Source: Lacihabitans sp. LS3-19 (GTDB taxonomy: Bacteria > Bacteroidota > Bacteroidia > Cytophagales > Spirosomataceae). From it: 64,000 nucleotides of DNA. Both the position numbers and the translations under genes were made by a program. How positions within the stretch are numbered: the first letter of the stretch is position 1; the number at the start of each line of letters is the position of its first letter. Positions 1-10,207 of the stretch are shown in pieces. The stretch spans positions 434,001 to 498,000 of the forward strand of contig NZ_RJUA01000001.1 in assembly GCF_024343575.1 (NCBI RefSeq), read 5' to 3'. The notes below the pieces were generated by a model that was given only the letters and a program-made list of their open reading frames with translations, was not told the DNA's origin and searched no databases.

Positions 1-173
<173 letters not shown>

Positions 174-204
174 CTAATGCTTTTAATGAAAATGATTATT
201 TTAA

Positions 205-3200
205 TTAAACAAGAGTTATTTCTAATGCAAGACCTCTTAATTCATGCACCAATACATTGAAAGATTCAGGTATGCTGGCTTTCGGAAGGTTTTCACCTTT
301 TACGATAGCTTCATAAGCTTTAGCTCTTCCAAGAACGTCGTCAGACTTAAGCGTCAAGATTTCACGTAGTACATGTGATGCACCAAATGCCTCAAGAGCC
401 CAAACCTCCATCTCTCCAAAACGCTGACCTCCAAACTGAGCTTTACCACCCAATGGTTGTTGCGTAATCAATGAGTATGGTCCGATAGAACGTGCGTGCA
501 TTTTATCATCTACTAAGTGACCTAGTTTCAGCATATACATGATACCTACCGTTACTTTCTGATCGAAAGGCTCACCTGTAAGACCGTTGTATAATTGGGT
601 ACGGCCATATTCAGCCAAACCTGCCTCTTTAAGCTCATTAGAAACTTCTTCTGCAGATGCTCCATCAAAAATAGGCGTAGCATATTTACGACCTAACTTA
701 CGTCCAGCCCATCCTAGCACAACCTCATAAAGCTGACCGATGTTCATCCTTGAAGGTACACCAAGAGGGTTCAAAACGATATCCATGATGTTACCGTCTT
801 CTAGGAATGGCATGTCTTCGTCACGAACGATTCTTGCAACCACACCTTTGTTACCGTGACGTCCCGCCATCTTATCACCCACTTTCAACTTACGTTTTTT
901 AGCGATGTAAACTTTGGCTAATTTTACGATACCTGCTGGTAATTCATCACCTACTTCAAGTACGAATTTCTCTCTCTTGTAGATACCGATAACCTCACTT
1001 CTTCTTGTTAAATAGTTTTTAACCAAAGAAACCAAAAGTGCATTTGTTTCTTCGTTGTTTGTCCATCCTTCCAAAATGATATCGCCCAACAAGTTGGCTT
1101 CTTCTGGTACATTGTACGAGCTTTCGTCAACAAATGGGTTTTTATCAGGAAATAGATTATTAGAAATGTTAGACTTATTAAATTTAACACCTTTAGAAAT
1201 TAACTCTTCTCCAAACTTATGTTTAACACCATTACAAGTTTCGTTGTCTAATAGTGTAACCATTTTGTCAATCATCAAGCCTTTCAATTCCATTAAAGAT
1301 TTGCTATGGTTTTTAGCCAATACTTTGAGTTCCTCTTTGTGCTTAACTCTTTCTTCTTTGGTAGGACGAGAGAATAATTTCGTATCAATAATAACTCCTC
1401 TTAATGAAGGAGAAGCTTTTTTAGATGCATCTTTAACATCACCAGCTTTGTCACCAAAGATAGCTCTCAAAAGTTTCTCTTCTGGAGTTGGATCTGACTC
1501 ACCTTTAGGTGTGATTTTACCAATCAAGATATCACCTTCTTTAATGTGTGTACCAGTTCTTACGATACCATTTTCGTCCAAGTTCTTAACCGCTTCTTCC
1601 GAAACGTTAGGAATCTCAGCCGTAAGTTCTTCTTCTCCACGCTTAGTGTCTCTAACCTCAAGGTCAAACTCTTCAATGTGAATAGAAGTAAAGATATCGT
1701 CACGTACAACTCTCTCAGAGATTACGATCGCATCCTCAAAGTTGTATCCTTGCCAAGGCATGAAGGCAACCTGAAGGTTACGTCCAAGTGCAAGTTCGCC
1801 ACCTTGAGTAGCATATCCTTCAACCAATATTTGACCTTTTTTAATTTTTTGTCCTTTCAATACAATCGGACGAAGATTAATACAAGTGTCTTGGTTTGTT
1901 CTTCTGAATTTAATCAGATTGTATGTTTTAAGATTTGTGTCAAAATTTACCAACCTTTGGTTATCTGACCAATCGTAGTTTACAACAATTTTCTTAGCAT
2001 CAACATACTCAATTGTTCCTTCACCTTCGGCTACAATTAGTGTACGAGAGTCACGAGCCAATTTACCTTCAAGACCAGTACCCACAATTGGAGCTTCTGG
2101 ACGCAACAAAGGCACCGCTTGACGTTGCATGTTCGAGCCCATCAAGGCACGGTTGGCATCATCATGCTCAAGGAAAGGAATCATAGAAGCCGCTATCGAA
2201 ACGATCTGGTTAGGAGCAATGTCCATGTATTCGATTTCAGTTGGGCTTTTCAATGGGAAGTCACCCTCAAATCTACACTTCAATAAATCCACACTGAAGT
2301 TACCGTCTTTCTTAGTATCTGCAGAGGCCATGGCAATGTGCTTACCATCTTCTTCTTCAGCTGTAAGATATTCGATGTTTCCAGTCATTTTACCTCCGTC
2401 AATTTTCATATAAGGAGTTTCGATGAAGCCCATAGAGTTGATTTTCGCATAAGTACAAAGCGAAGAAATCAAACCAATGTTTGGACCCTCTGGAGTTTCG
2501 ATAGTACACAAACGACCATAGTGTGTATAGTGAACGTCACGAACCTCAAAACCTGCTCTTTCACGAGATAGACCTCCTGGCCCTAAGGCAGAAAGACGAC
2601 GCTTGTGCGTAATCTCAGCTAATGGATTTGTTTGGTCCATGAACTGCGAAAGTTGGTTTGTACCAAAGAACGAGTTAATAACTGAAGACAAAGTACGAGC
2701 ATTGATCAAATCAACTGGCTTGAAGTCTTCATTATCTCTTACGTTCATTCTTTCTTTGATAGTACGAGCCATACGAGCAAGACCTACGCCAAATTGGCTA
2801 GAAAGTTGCTCACCTACTGTACGAACACGTCTGTTTGAAAGGTGGTCAATATCATCGACAACAGCCTTAGAATTGATAAGACCAATCAAATATTTCACGA
2901 TTGAGATGATATCTTCTTTGGTTAAAACCGAAGTTTCTAAAGGAGTATCAAGGCTCAATTTAGTATTTACTCTGTATCTACCTACTTCACCTAAGTCATA
3001 ACGTTTGTCAGAGAAGAACAAACCTTGGATAATCTCACGAGCTGTAGCTTCGTCAGGTGCCTCAGTGTTTCTTAATTGACGGTAGATTTGCTCAACAGCC
3101 TCTTTTTCAGAGTTTGAGCTATCTTTTTGTAAAGTATTGTAAATGATGTTAAACTCAGATACGTTAGCATCTTCACGGTGAATAATCACTGATTTTGCTT

Positions 3201-4062
3201 GTGTATCAAGTATTAATTCAACGTCGTTTTCAGAAATAACTGAATCTCTTTCAAGAATAACTTCATTTCTGTCGATTGAAACCACCTCACCGGTGTCTTC
3301 ATCCACGAAGTCTTCTGTCCAAGTTTTCAAAACCCTTGCAGCTAGTCTACGACCAACTACAGCTTTCAAAGCCTCTTTTGTACCAGGTATTTCTTCTGAC
3401 AATCCGAATAAATCCAAGATGTCTTTGTCAGTACCATAGCCAATAGAACGAAGCAAGGTTGTAACTGGAAATTTCTTTTTACGGTCGATGTAAGCATACA
3501 TGACGTTGTTTACGTCAGTAGAGAACTCGATCCATGAACCCTTCATAGGTATTACCCTAGCTGAGTAAAGTTTAGTTCCGTTTGTGTGCTTACTCATAGA
3601 GAAGAACACACCTGGAGAACGGTGCAATTGTGATACGATTACCCTTTCAGCACCATTGATTACGAATGAACCACGACCCGTCATGTAAGGGATGTTTCCC
3701 AAGAACACTTCTTGCTCGATAGTTTCAAACTCCTCATTATCAGAGTCATTACAAAGCAATCTTAGCTTTGCTTTCAAAGGCACTGAATATGTTAGACCTC
3801 TGTCGATACATTCATCTACAGAGTATTTTGGTTGGTCGATTGTGTAATCAACAAACTCTAGTACATAGTTCTCACGCGAGTCAGCAATCGGAAAATTGTC
3901 CATGAATGTTTGATACAAACCTTCAGCCCTACGGCTTTCAGCTGGTGTATCAATCTGGAAAAATTCTGTAAATGATTGCAATTGGATATCCAAAAAGTCA
4001 GGATACTCAAGTACGGCTTGAACGCTTGCAAAGGACTTCCTTCCGGTTTCTGTCAATTTCAA
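205..4062 (-). CDS. rpoB: DNA-directed RNA polymerase subunit beta
   Basis: The 1285-residue product has the full length of Bacteroidota RpoB and forms one half of the polymerase active-site cleft. The start [20 protein letters not shown] matches the family N terminus. The rifampicin-binding region lies near residues 466-498 ([12 protein letters not shown], then [14 protein letters not shown]) and keeps the Asp, His and Ser that commonly mutate in resistant strains, so it looks wild type. Further conserved blocks are [12 protein letters not shown] near 530, [15 protein letters not shown] near 775, [14 protein letters not shown] near 1045 and the C-terminal [18 protein letters not shown]. It is preceded by a 344-base gap with an attenuator-like hairpin after rplL and followed at once by rpoC. 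Confidence 0.99.
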   Translation of the reverse strand: MKLTETGRKSFASVQAVLEYPDFLDIQLQSFTEFFQIDTPAESRRAEGLYQTFMDNFPIADSRENYVLEFVDYTIDQPKYSVDECIDRGLTYSVPLKAKLRLLCNDSDNEEFETIEQEVFLGNIPYMTGRGSFVINGAERVIVSQLHRSPGVFFSMSKHTNGTKLYSARVIPMKGSWIEFSTDVNNVMYAYIDRKKKFPVTTLLRSIGYGTDKDILDLFGLSEEIPGTKEALKAVVGRRLAARVLKTWTEDFVDEDTGEVVSIDRNEVILERDSVISENDVELILDTQAKSVIIHREDANVSEFNIIYNTLQKDSSNSEKEAVEQIYRQLRNTEAPDEATAREIIQGLFFSDKRYDLGEVGRYRVNTKLSLDTPLETSVLTKEDIISIVKYLIGLINSKAVVDDIDHLSNRRVRTVGEQLSSQFGVGLARMARTIKERMNVRDNEDFKPVDLINARTLSSVINSFFGTNQLSQFMDQTNPLAEITHKRRLSALGPGGLSRERAGFEVRDVHYTHYGRLCTIETPEGPNIGLISSLCTYAKINSMGFIETPYMKIDGGKMTGNIEYLTAEEEDGKHIAMASADTKKDGNFSVDLLKCRFEGDFPLKSPTEIEYMDIAPNQIVSIAASMIPFLEHDDANRALMGSNMQRQAVPLLRPEAPIVGTGLEGKLARDSRTLIVAEGEGTIEYVDAKKIVVNYDWSDNQRLVNFDTNLKTYNLIKFRRTNQDTCINLRPIVLKGQKIKKGQILVEGYATQGGELALGRNLQVAFMPWQGYNFEDAIVISERVVRDDIFTSIHIEEFDLEVRDTKRGEEELTAEIPNVSEEAVKNLDENGIVRTGTHIKEGDILIGKITPKGESDPTPEEKLLRAIFGDKAGDVKDASKKASPSLRGVIIDTKLFSRPTKEERVKHKEELKVLAKNHSKSLMELKGLMIDKMVTLLDNETCNGVKHKFGEELISKGVKFNKSNISNNLFPDKNPFVDESSYNVPEEANLLGDIILEGWTNNEETNALLVSLVKNYLTRRSEVIGIYKREKFVLEVGDELPAGIVKLAKVYIAKKRKLKVGDKMAGRHGNKGVVARIVRDEDMPFLEDGNIMDIVLNPLGVPSRMNIGQLYEVVLGWAGRKLGRKYATPIFDGASAEEVSNELKEAGLAEYGRTQLYNGLTGEPFDQKVTVGIMYMLKLGHLVDDKMHARSIGPYSLITQQPLGGKAQFGGQRFGEMEVWALEAFGASHVLREILTLKSDDVLGRAKAYEAIVKGENLPKASIPESFNVLVHELRGLALEITLV

Positions 4063-4339
4063 GGTTTTAAATTGTTTTAATGAAAAATATTTTAAAAAAC
4101 TTGATGATACTCAAACATTAAGTTTGGAATCATATAAAAATCGCAGTGAAGAAAAACGATTTTACCCCTTTGCATCTGCCCTACGAAAAACAGAAGTGTA
4201 TCGGGTAAAAAGTTTTGATGGAACATTGCTCCAAATATTTTTAAAGGTTGGTGGTGCTAGATTTTTGCGGATTTTTAGCTTTGATTTTTGAATTGATATT
4301 CATTAAAAAATGATAGCAAATTCAAGAAAGCTATAAAAC

Positions 4340-4383
4340 AACAAAAAGACTCGGCCAAAACTATAACGTTTTGACCTGAGTCT
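4340..4383 (-). terminator. rplL-rpoB attenuator-like hairpin
   Basis: Read on the minus strand, about 24 bases after the rplL stop there is a stem with outer arms AGACTC/GAGTCT, GG/CC and inner arms CAAAAC/GTTTTG around a six-base loop, followed by TTTTTGTTGTTTT. This is a canonical intrinsic terminator shape with small internal bulges. Because rpoB and rpoC lie downstream in the same direction, it probably terminates only part of the transcripts and lowers polymerase output relative to L7/L12, as is known for the equivalent site in other bacteria. The rest of the 4063-4406 gap shows no ORF and no clear second promoter. Confidence 0.75.
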
Positions 4384-4406
4384 GATTGTAAATGCTTTAC
4401 GAGAAA

Positions 4407-4790
4407 TTATTTAATTTCTACTTCAGCACCAGCTTCTTCTAACTGAGCCTTAAGAGCTGTAGCTTCGTCTTTAGCGATACCTTCTTTCAAAGCTTTTGGA
4501 GCTGAATCAACTAATTCTTTAGCTTCTTTCAAACCTAAACCTGTAAGGTCTTTAACCAACTTCACAACTTGAAGTTTGTTAGGTCCACCAGACTTAAGAA
4601 CTACGTCAAAAGCTGTTTGCTCAGCAGCAGCTTCAGCAGCTTCACCACCAGCAGCAGGACCTGCTACCATTACAGCACCAGCAGCTGCTGGCTCAATACC
4701 ATATTCGTCTTTAAGGATAGTCGCTAATTCGTTTACCTCTTTAACAGTTAAATTAACTAATTGTTCAGCGAATGCTTTCAAATCTGCCAT
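4407..4790 (-). CDS. rplL: 50S ribosomal protein L7/L12
   Basis: The 127-residue acidic protein is the mobile stalk subunit that recruits translation factors. The N-terminal dimerization helix (residues 1-30, [20 protein letters not shown]) is followed by an alanine- and glycine-rich hinge (about 38-58) and the C-terminal factor-binding domain with [20 protein letters not shown] and [12 protein letters not shown]. Length and order match the family. It follows rplJ after 75 bases and is followed by the attenuator-like hairpin. Confidence 0.98.
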   Translation of the reverse strand: MADLKAFAEQLVNLTVKEVNELATILKDEYGIEPAAAGAVMVAGPAAGGEAAEAAAEQTAFDVVLKSGGPNKLQVVKLVKDLTGLGLKEAKELVDSAPKALKEGIAKDEATALKAQLEEAGAEVEIK

Positions 4791-4865
4791 TTCTATAGAA
4801 TTTTTATTTTATAAACAATATTTAAAAAAATGAATGTTGCACCTTACAACATCCGATAAAAAAAT

Positions 4866-5399
4866 TTAGGCTGCTTCTTTCTCTGAAAGAGTTTTAAGAA
4901 TTCCAGCCAATTTGTTGCCTCCACTCTGCAATGCACCAATGACATTTTTAGCAGGTGATTGTAGCAATCCGATTATTTCGCCAATCATCTCAGCTTTAGA
5001 TTTCAATTTCTCAAGGGCGTCTAATTGGTCGTGACCAACAAACAATCCACCGTCTATTGAAGCTCCTTTAAGCTTGATTGAGTCTTTGTTTTCTTTTAAG
5101 AAATCCTTAATTAATTTGGCAGCTGCTTTACCGTTTTCAGGGTGAAACATGATACCAGAAAATCCTTTAAGTACTGACTCGTTGAAGGCTGTATAATCTG
5201 TGTCGAGGGTCTCAAGAGCCTTGCCGATAAGTGTGTTTTTAACGACCATATAGTCTATACCTCTATCGAAACAAAGACGTCTAAGTTTGTTGGTTTTCGC
5301 AACAGACATACCGCTTGCATCGGTGATATAGAAATAAGGAACGTTGGCAAACTTTTCGCTAAGGTCCTGGATAATGAGTGCTTTTTCTTCTCTTCTCAT
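4866..5399 (-). CDS. rplJ: 50S ribosomal protein L10
   Basis: The 177-residue protein anchors the L7/L12 dimers to the 23S rRNA stalk base. It starts MRREEKALIIQDLSEKFANV and shows the usual L10 core (FYITDASGMSVAKTNKLRRL, then VVKNTLIGKAL, GFSGIMF) and a helical C terminus (NVIGALQSGGNKLAGILKTL) that binds L12. The start codon lies two bases beyond the rplA stop, so translation is probably coupled. L10 with L12 represses its own mRNA in other bacteria; no separate L10 leader could be recognised here because the gap to rplA is too short. Confidence 0.98.
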   Translation of the reverse strand: MRREEKALIIQDLSEKFANVPYFYITDASGMSVAKTNKLRRLCFDRGIDYMVVKNTLIGKALETLDTDYTAFNESVLKGFSGIMFHPENGKAAAKLIKDFLKENKDSIKLKGASIDGGLFVGHDQLDALEKLKSKAEMIGEIIGLLQSPAKNVIGALQSGGNKLAGILKTLSEKEAA

Positions 5400-5401
5400 G
5401 A

Positions 5402-6100
5402 TTACAGTCCTATTATAGTTGATTTGTCAATCTGAATACCTGGACTCATTGTGCTAGACAAAGCTATGCCTTTCACATAAGTACCTTTTGCTGATGATGG
5501 TTTAAGTCTAACCAATGTTTGGATAATCTCATTTGCATTATCAGCAATTTTATTTGCATCGAAAGAAACCTTCGCTATACCAGCGTGTATGATTCCAGTT
5601 TTATCAACTTTGAAGTCAATTTTACCAGCTTTCACTTCTTGTACCGCTTTACCTACTTCTAGCGTTACTGTGCCTGATTTTGGGTTTGGCATTAATCCTC
5701 TTGGACCTAATACTTTACCTAAACGACCTAGTTTCGCCATTACAGTAGGCATGGTGATAATCACGTCGATATCAGTCCAGCCTTTTTCGATTTTTGAAAT
5801 GTACTCGTCAAGACCTACGAAGTCAGCTCCTGCTGCTTTAGCCTCTTCTTCCTTGTCGGGAGAGCAAAGAACCAAAACGCGAACAGTTTTACCAGTACCG
5901 TGAGGAAGTGCAACAACTCCACGAACCATTTGATCTGCTTTACGAGGGTCAACACCTAATCTAACATCAATATCAATTGATGAGTCAAACTTAGTGTAAG
6001 AGATTTTTTTCAAAATTTCAGCTGCTTCTACTAAGCTGTACGATTTTGTCGCATCAAACTTCGATAGAGCCTCTTTTCTTTTTTTGCTTATTCTAGCCAT
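5402..6100 (-). CDS. rplA: 50S ribosomal protein L1
   Basis: The product is 232 residues when started at the ATG complementary to 6098-6100 ([20 protein letters not shown]). A longer frame begins 21 bases upstream, but the family starts near the chosen Met. Conserved blocks are [20 protein letters not shown]-type residues near 45-65, [15 protein letters not shown] near 135 and the C-terminal [20 protein letters not shown]1 binds the L1 stalk of 23S rRNA and, in E. coli, represses the rplK-rplA mRNA. The gene lies between rplK (54-base gap) and rplJ. Confidence 0.97.
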   Translation of the reverse strand: MARISKKRKEALSKFDATKSYSLVEAAEILKKISYTKFDSSIDIDVRLGVDPRKADQMVRGVVALPHGTGKTVRVLVLCSPDKEEEAKAAGADFVGLDEYISKIEKGWTDIDVIITMPTVMAKLGRLGKVLGPRGLMPNPKSGTVTLEVGKAVQEVKAGKIDFKVDKTGIIHAGIAKVSFDANKIADNANEIIQTLVRLKPSSAKGTYVKGIALSSTMSPGIQIDKSTIIGL

Positions 6101-6154
6101 AATTTTGGTAGTTAACGTCATGCTCTAGGCATGACTCCCATTTTGTTTAATTAA

Positions 6155-6592
6155 TTAAAAAGGACTATCACCAGTTATAGTGATTCCCATGTTAGCTGCA
6201 GTACCTGCTACCATTTTCATGGCCGACTCTATCGTGAAGCAGTTTAAATCTGGCATTTTAGTTTCGGCTATAGCCTTCACTTGATCCCATGTAACCGACC
6301 CTACTTTCGTACGGTTTGGTTGATCTGAACCTTTCTTTACTTTAGATGACTCGATTAGCAATATAGCCGTAGGAGGGGTTTTGATAACAAACTCAAATGA
6401 TTTGTCTGTATAATATGTGATTAATACAGGAACCACTTGGCCCATTTTATCTTGTGTTCTAGCATTGAACTGCTTACAGAACTCCATGATGTTGATACCC
6501 TTCGAACCTAAAGCTGGACCAATAGGAGGTGCTGGGTTGGCTTGGCCACCCTTAGCTTGTAATTTTAAGTATCCTGCGATGTCTTTCGCCAT
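6155..6592 (-). CDS. rplK: 50S ribosomal protein L11
   Basis: With the start at the ATG complementary to 6590-6592 ([20 protein letters not shown]) the product is 145 residues, the usual length; the longer frame adds 16 residues unlike the family. The proline-rich N-terminal domain ([20 protein letters not shown]) and the C-terminal RNA-binding domain ([29 protein letters not shown]) are clear. L11 forms the GTPase-associated centre. It is the first gene of the operon and has a leader of about 210 bases. The secE-nusG pair that commonly precedes rplK is not present here. Confidence 0.97.
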   Translation of the reverse strand: MAKDIAGYLKLQAKGGQANPAPPIGPALGSKGINIMEFCKQFNARTQDKMGQVVPVLITYYTDKSFEFVIKTPPTAILLIESSKVKKGSDQPNRTKVGSVTWDQVKAIAETKMPDLNCFTIESAMKMVAGTAANMGITITGDSPF

Positions 6593-6802
6593 TGTCTTTT
6601 TACATTTAAAAATTTGAGAAATACGAACTAACGAACTCAATCTACCGCCATAGCCTTGTAGTCACAATCCAAAGCCTGAAAAACAGATGGTCATCCGATT
6701 CTCCAAAGTTTTTTCTCATACTCCTCAGGGGAAGCCTAACATATTGATAATATGACAAGAGACAGAGAAAAACTTCGCCAAAATGGACAAGCTGCCCAAA
6801 AT
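6593..6802 (-). promoter_or_regulatory. rplK 5' leader with possible upstream small ORF
   Basis: The transcript from the strong rplK promoter has a leader of about 210 bases. Within it (minus strand, complement of 6642-6719) is a 25-codon frame starting MRKNFGES and ending TTRLWR, with AGGAG one base before its ATG. Two copies of TCCATTTTGG (complements of 6778-6787 and 6796-6805) lie near the transcription start. L1 autoregulates this operon in other bacteria through a leader structure, but I could not identify an L1-binding motif with certainty. The small ORF may be chance. Confidence 0.4.
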
Positions 6803-6808
6803 GGACTG

Positions 6809-6841
6809 CAAAGGTAGAAAATTATTTTTTTAATGCAAAAG
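6809..6841 (-). promoter_or_regulatory. Bacteroidota-type promoter of the rplK operon
   Basis: On the minus strand CTTTTG (6836-6841) is followed after exactly 19 bases by TACCTTTG (6809-6816). This is an excellent match to the Bacteroidota sigma consensus TTTG / TAnnTTTG with 19-21 bases between. The predicted start point is about 7 bases downstream, near 6802. It is oriented toward rplK and is the best promoter match in the window. Confidence 0.85.
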
Positions 6842-6997
6842 TTTTTTTAGAATTAAATTATAATATCGTAAGATATATTTTACCTAAGAATCAACGTTTT
6901 AGGATTATCAATTTTGATTTTCTGTCATTCAAAAAATAGTTTCTTATTTCTTTTCGTTATTTTGAAAATTTGTATCACTAAAACCCTCTATTTCAAA

Positions 6998-7693
6998 ATG
7001 AAAAATTTCAAATTATTAAATGTTCTGATTGTTTTATTAAGTTTTGCTATTTCTTCCGCTAAAGCAAATAGGAATATTGGAATCACTGGAATAATTATGG
7101 ATTCTGAAAATTTGCAACCGATTGAAAATGCTAATATTTATGATGAATCAGCAAAGTTTTTGGGTACTACAGATGCAAGGGGTTTTTTCAACATAGCTTT
7201 TTCAAAAGATGAAAAGGGTGAGATTTACTTTAAACTAAAGGTGATGAAAGATGGATACGACTCATTTTTACAAAACGAGCACTGGGGAGATCTTTCTGAA
7301 AATATCTATGGGACATTTTATATTGGAATGAAAAACAAAACTTCTAAAAACGCAAAAGTATTCAGTGAGCTTAAACTAAATGACGGTAATGTTTCCTACA
7401 ACGAAGTTTTAGAAGGTTTCAAGGCTATAAATGAAAAACTAGAATTTGATAAATCTATTGAAGGTGCTAAGGAAGGAAATGAAAATGTTTTCTTTGAATT
7501 AGGTAATAGGTTCTATATAATTAGTGAAACAAGTTGGGTTGAAATAAAATCTGGTGATGAAAATATTTTGATAAATAATATGAAAAGCATTAAAGCTAAG
7601 GATTTGAATGGTTTAATCAAAAGGTCTAAAATTAATAATATGACCACATTAAATAGGGAAGGACTTGTGGCTGGTATTTTCACAAATAATTGA
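6998..7693 (+). CDS. secreted protein with carboxypeptidase-regulatory-like domain
   Basis: Starting at the ATG at 6998 the product is 231 residues with a Sec signal peptide (MKNFKLLNVLIVLLSFAISS, then AKAN). An upstream in-frame ATG at 6914 would put residues before the signal and is less likely. Residues about 28-110 (GITGIIMDSENLQPIENANI, GTTDARGFFNIAF) resemble the CarboxypepD_reg-like beta-sandwich found in many Bacteroidota surface proteins. The remainder is not recognised. It is monocistronic, diverges from the rplK operon and is followed by the 174-bp repeat array. No catalytic motif is seen, and the function is unknown. Confidence 0.75.
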   Translation: MKNFKLLNVLIVLLSFAISSAKANRNIGITGIIMDSENLQPIENANIYDESAKFLGTTDARGFFNIAFSKDEKGEIYFKLKVMKDGYDSFLQNEHWGDLSENIYGTFYIGMKNKTSKNAKVFSELKLNDGNVSYNEVLEGFKAINEKLEFDKSIEGAKEGNENVFFELGNRFYIISETSWVEIKSGDENILINNMKSIKAKDLNGLIKRSKINNMTTLNREGLVAGIFTNN

Positions 7694-7715
7694 AATGTTA
7701 AAAATTTTGATGGAT

Positions 7716-8320
7716 ATTAATTCCCTTCGACTACATATTAAAGTTTGGCAAAAAGTAAATTTATTTTGTCTTTAGCCAATCTTATCAGTTTCTTAATTTT
7801 TTCAACTAATTCAAATTCGTAAACTTAATTTTAGTAACCACTGGCCAAAGCCAGCAATAATTGAAACCATTGTAATCTCAATACTCGGAATTCAATTCCC
7901 TCCATCTTTAGATGGAGGTTAGGCAAAAAGTAAATCCTATTTGGCTTTAGCCAAACTTTCCAGAATCCCTATTTTTTCGACTAAAGTCAAATTCGGAAAA
8001 CCGCTTAAGCATCCACTGGCTAAAGCCAGTGGTAATTGACAATTCTATGTCTCAAAGCTAGGAATTCAATTCCCTTCATCTTTAGATGAAGGCAGTGGAA
8101 ATATTAAACCCAATTCGGCTTTAGCCAAACTTTTCAGGCACTTTATTTTTTCGACTAAAGTCTAATTCGGAATTAATTTTAGTATCCGCTGGCTAAAGCC
8201 AGTGGTAATTGAGACCATCGTAATCTCAATACTAGGAATTCAATTACCTCCATGGTTAGATGGAGGTTGTGCAATAAATAAATCCTATTCGGCTTAAGCC
8301 AACCTTTTTAGAATTTTATT
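7716..8320. repeat. 174-bp tandem repeat, about 3.5 copies, with CTTTAG-centred palindromes
   Basis: The 803-base gap between 7694 and 8496 has no gene but holds a degenerate tandem array. GAATTCAATT marks the unit start at 7888, 8062 and 8236, so the period is 174 bases, with an older, more diverged copy from about 7716 and a partial copy to about 8320. Each full unit carries four short palindromes built round CTTTAG or CTAAAG: CCTCCATCTTTAGATGGAGG, TTGGCTTTAGCCAA, CGACTAAAGTC and CACTGGCTAAAGCCAGTGG. Each can form a hairpin with a four-base loop. It resembles REP-type intergenic repeats, not a CRISPR: there are no unique spacers and no cas genes. Confidence 0.85.
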
Positions 8321-8439
8321 ATCAATAACCAATATCAAAAAGACTTAGTATTTGAGACCGTTTTTTCAAACTGTTTGCTCAAATTCCTTATTAATTGGAT
8401 AGCAGTTTAACAATTTTGAATTCCCCAATTTTTACACAC

Positions 8440-8474
8440 AAAAAAAACACCCCGAAGCCAACCTCCAGGGTGTT
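8440..8474 (-). terminator. intrinsic terminator after the GMC dehydrogenase
   Basis: On the minus strand the sequence reads ACACCC, a 14-base loop with internal G and C, then GGGTGT and eight T residues. It begins 23 bases after the stop of the GMC gene and ends its two-gene operon. Confidence 0.8.
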
Positions 8475-8496
8475 CCAAAAAAATCTAAATCTTATC

Positions 8497-10203
8497 TCAA
8501 ATATTCTTTTTCTTCATCTCCTTCACCGCATAGTCCACCGCTCTGGCAGCAAAAGCCATATAGGTAAGTGATGGGTTTTGGGTAGAGGTCGAGGTCATAC
8601 ATGCTCCGTCGGTTACAAAAACGTTTTTGCAGGCGTGCATCTGGTTGAAGCCATTGAGCATCGAAGTTTTAGGATCTTTGCCCATTCTTACGCCGCCCAT
8701 TTCGTGTATGTCTAAGCCAGCAGCTTGCTTGCTATCGTTGGTTCTGATATTGGTAAAGCCTGCCATCGTAAACATCTCTGTCATTTGCTCCAAGTAGTCT
8801 TTTACCATTTTCTCGTCGTTGTCGTCATACCCTACCGATATACGCAACTGCGGCATGCCGTACGGATCCTTGAGGTTATTGTCCAATGCCACAAAATTGC
8901 TCTCTTTCGGTATAGTTTCGCCCATCATGTGTGAGCCTACACTCCAACCGCCATATTCTCTTTTCGAAAGGTTATCTTTCAAGGTCTCGCCTATGCCTTG
9001 GTTGTTGTTCCACGACCTGCGGTTGGCACTAAAGCCCGCAGCATAACCTCTCAAAAAGTCAGTTTCTTGTTTCAAAACATTCCTAAACCTCGGTATATAA
9101 GGGCTATTAGGTCTTTTGCCTTCGGTGGTTTTGTCCATAAATCCTTCGTATTCGCCAGAAACTCTCGCCCTGTAATTATGGAAAGCAACATATTTGCCCA
9201 ATACGCCTGAGTCATTGCCGAGGCCGTTCGGGAAGCGTGACGAGATAGAATTCAACAAGATCAAATTGGTATTTATGGCAGCAGCATTTACGAATATAAT
9301 TTTGGCATAGTATTCCGTCATTTCTTTGGTGTTGGCATCCACTACTCTTACTCCTGAAGCCTTGCCTAGTTTTTCGTCATAAATAATCGAATGCACCACG
9401 CTGTCAGGTCTCAAAGTCATGTTACCAGTACGCATAGCCCAAGGTATAGTTGAGGCATTGCTACTGAAATATCCACCATAAGGACAGCCTCTTTCGCATA
9501 TTGTGCGGTTCTGACATTGGGCACGGCCTTGGTCAAAATGAATCTGGTTTGGCTTGGTTAAATGTGCCGCTCGACCGATAATTACATGGCGGCTATTGCC
9601 ATATTTTTCACCTACTTTTTTACTAAAATAATCCTCCACGCAGTTCATTTCATGTGGTGGTAAAAACTCACCGTCAGGAAGCGTATCGATACCGTCTTTG
9701 TTGCCGGAAATTCCCGCAAATTTCTCTACATAGCTGTACCAAGGTGCCATATCATCATAAGAGATTGGCCACTCTACTGCAAAACCATCCCGAGCTGGTC
9801 CTTCAAAGTCATATTTGCTCCAACGTTGCGTTTGGCGTGCCCACAGCAGCGATTTACCGCCTACTTGGTAGCCACGAATCCAGTCGAAAGGCTTCTCTTG
9901 CACATAAGGATGCTCTTGGTCTTTTACAAAAAACTGGGTAGTTCCTTCATAAAAAGCATAGCACTTGCTGATGATTGGGTTCTCTTTTTTGAACTCATAC
10001 CCCAACTGATTTCTATGCTCAAACTCCCAAGGTTGTTTCATGGTGGTAGGATAATCCACCACGTGTTTTACGTCGCGTCCACGCTCTAGCACCAAAGTTT
10101 TCAAGCCTTTCTCACACAATTCTTTGGCTGCCCAGCCACCGCTTATACCCGACCCAATCACTATGGCGTCAAAAGTCCTTTTTTTCTTATTATCTACGAT
10201 CAT
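8497..10203 (-). CDS. GMC-family FAD-dependent dehydrogenase, large subunit
   Basis: The 568-residue protein has the FAD-binding Rossmann motif IGSGISGGWAAKELC at 16-30, a GGKSLLWARQTQRW block near 115, and a C-terminal GMC_oxred_C region with DIHEMGGVRMG and TSTSTQNPSLTYMAFA. Cys230, Cys236 and Cys240 (CQNRTICERGC) correspond in position to the cysteines that bind a 3Fe-4S cluster in FAD-dependent glucose dehydrogenase alpha subunits. It likely oxidises a sugar or sugar acid in the periplasm. No own signal peptide is seen, so it is probably exported with the Tat subunit encoded 4 bases upstream. The substrate cannot be read from the sequence, and no cytochrome subunit is adjacent. Confidence 0.9.
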   Translation of the reverse strand: MIVDNKKKRTFDAIVIGSGISGGWAAKELCEKGLKTLVLERGRDVKHVVDYPTTMKQPWEFEHRNQLGYEFKKENPIISKCYAFYEGTTQFFVKDQEHPYVQEKPFDWIRGYQVGGKSLLWARQTQRWSKYDFEGPARDGFAVEWPISYDDMAPWYSYVEKFAGISGNKDGIDTLPDGEFLPPHEMNCVEDYFSKKVGEKYGNSRHVIIGRAAHLTKPNQIHFDQGRAQCQNRTICERGCPYGGYFSSNASTIPWAMRTGNMTLRPDSVVHSIIYDEKLGKASGVRVVDANTKEMTEYYAKIIFVNAAAINTNLILLNSISSRFPNGLGNDSGVLGKYVAFHNYRARVSGEYEGFMDKTTEGKRPNSPYIPRFRNVLKQETDFLRGYAAGFSANRRSWNNNQGIGETLKDNLSKREYGGWSVGSHMMGETIPKESNFVALDNNLKDPYGMPQLRISVGYDDNDEKMVKDYLEQMTEMFTMAGFTNIRTNDSKQAAGLDIHEMGGVRMGKDPKTSMLNGFNQMHACKNVFVTDGACMTSTSTQNPSLTYMAFAARAVDYAVKEMKKKNI

Positions 10204-10207
10204 TTTA

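Noticed and set aside
1055-1681. Long plus-strand open frames opposite rpoB
   Set aside because: They are shadows of the strongly conserved rpoB reading frame, with no family resemblance and no start signals.
7716-8320. Possible CRISPR array
   Set aside because: The period is 174 bases, units are whole tandem copies without unique spacers, and no cas gene is near.
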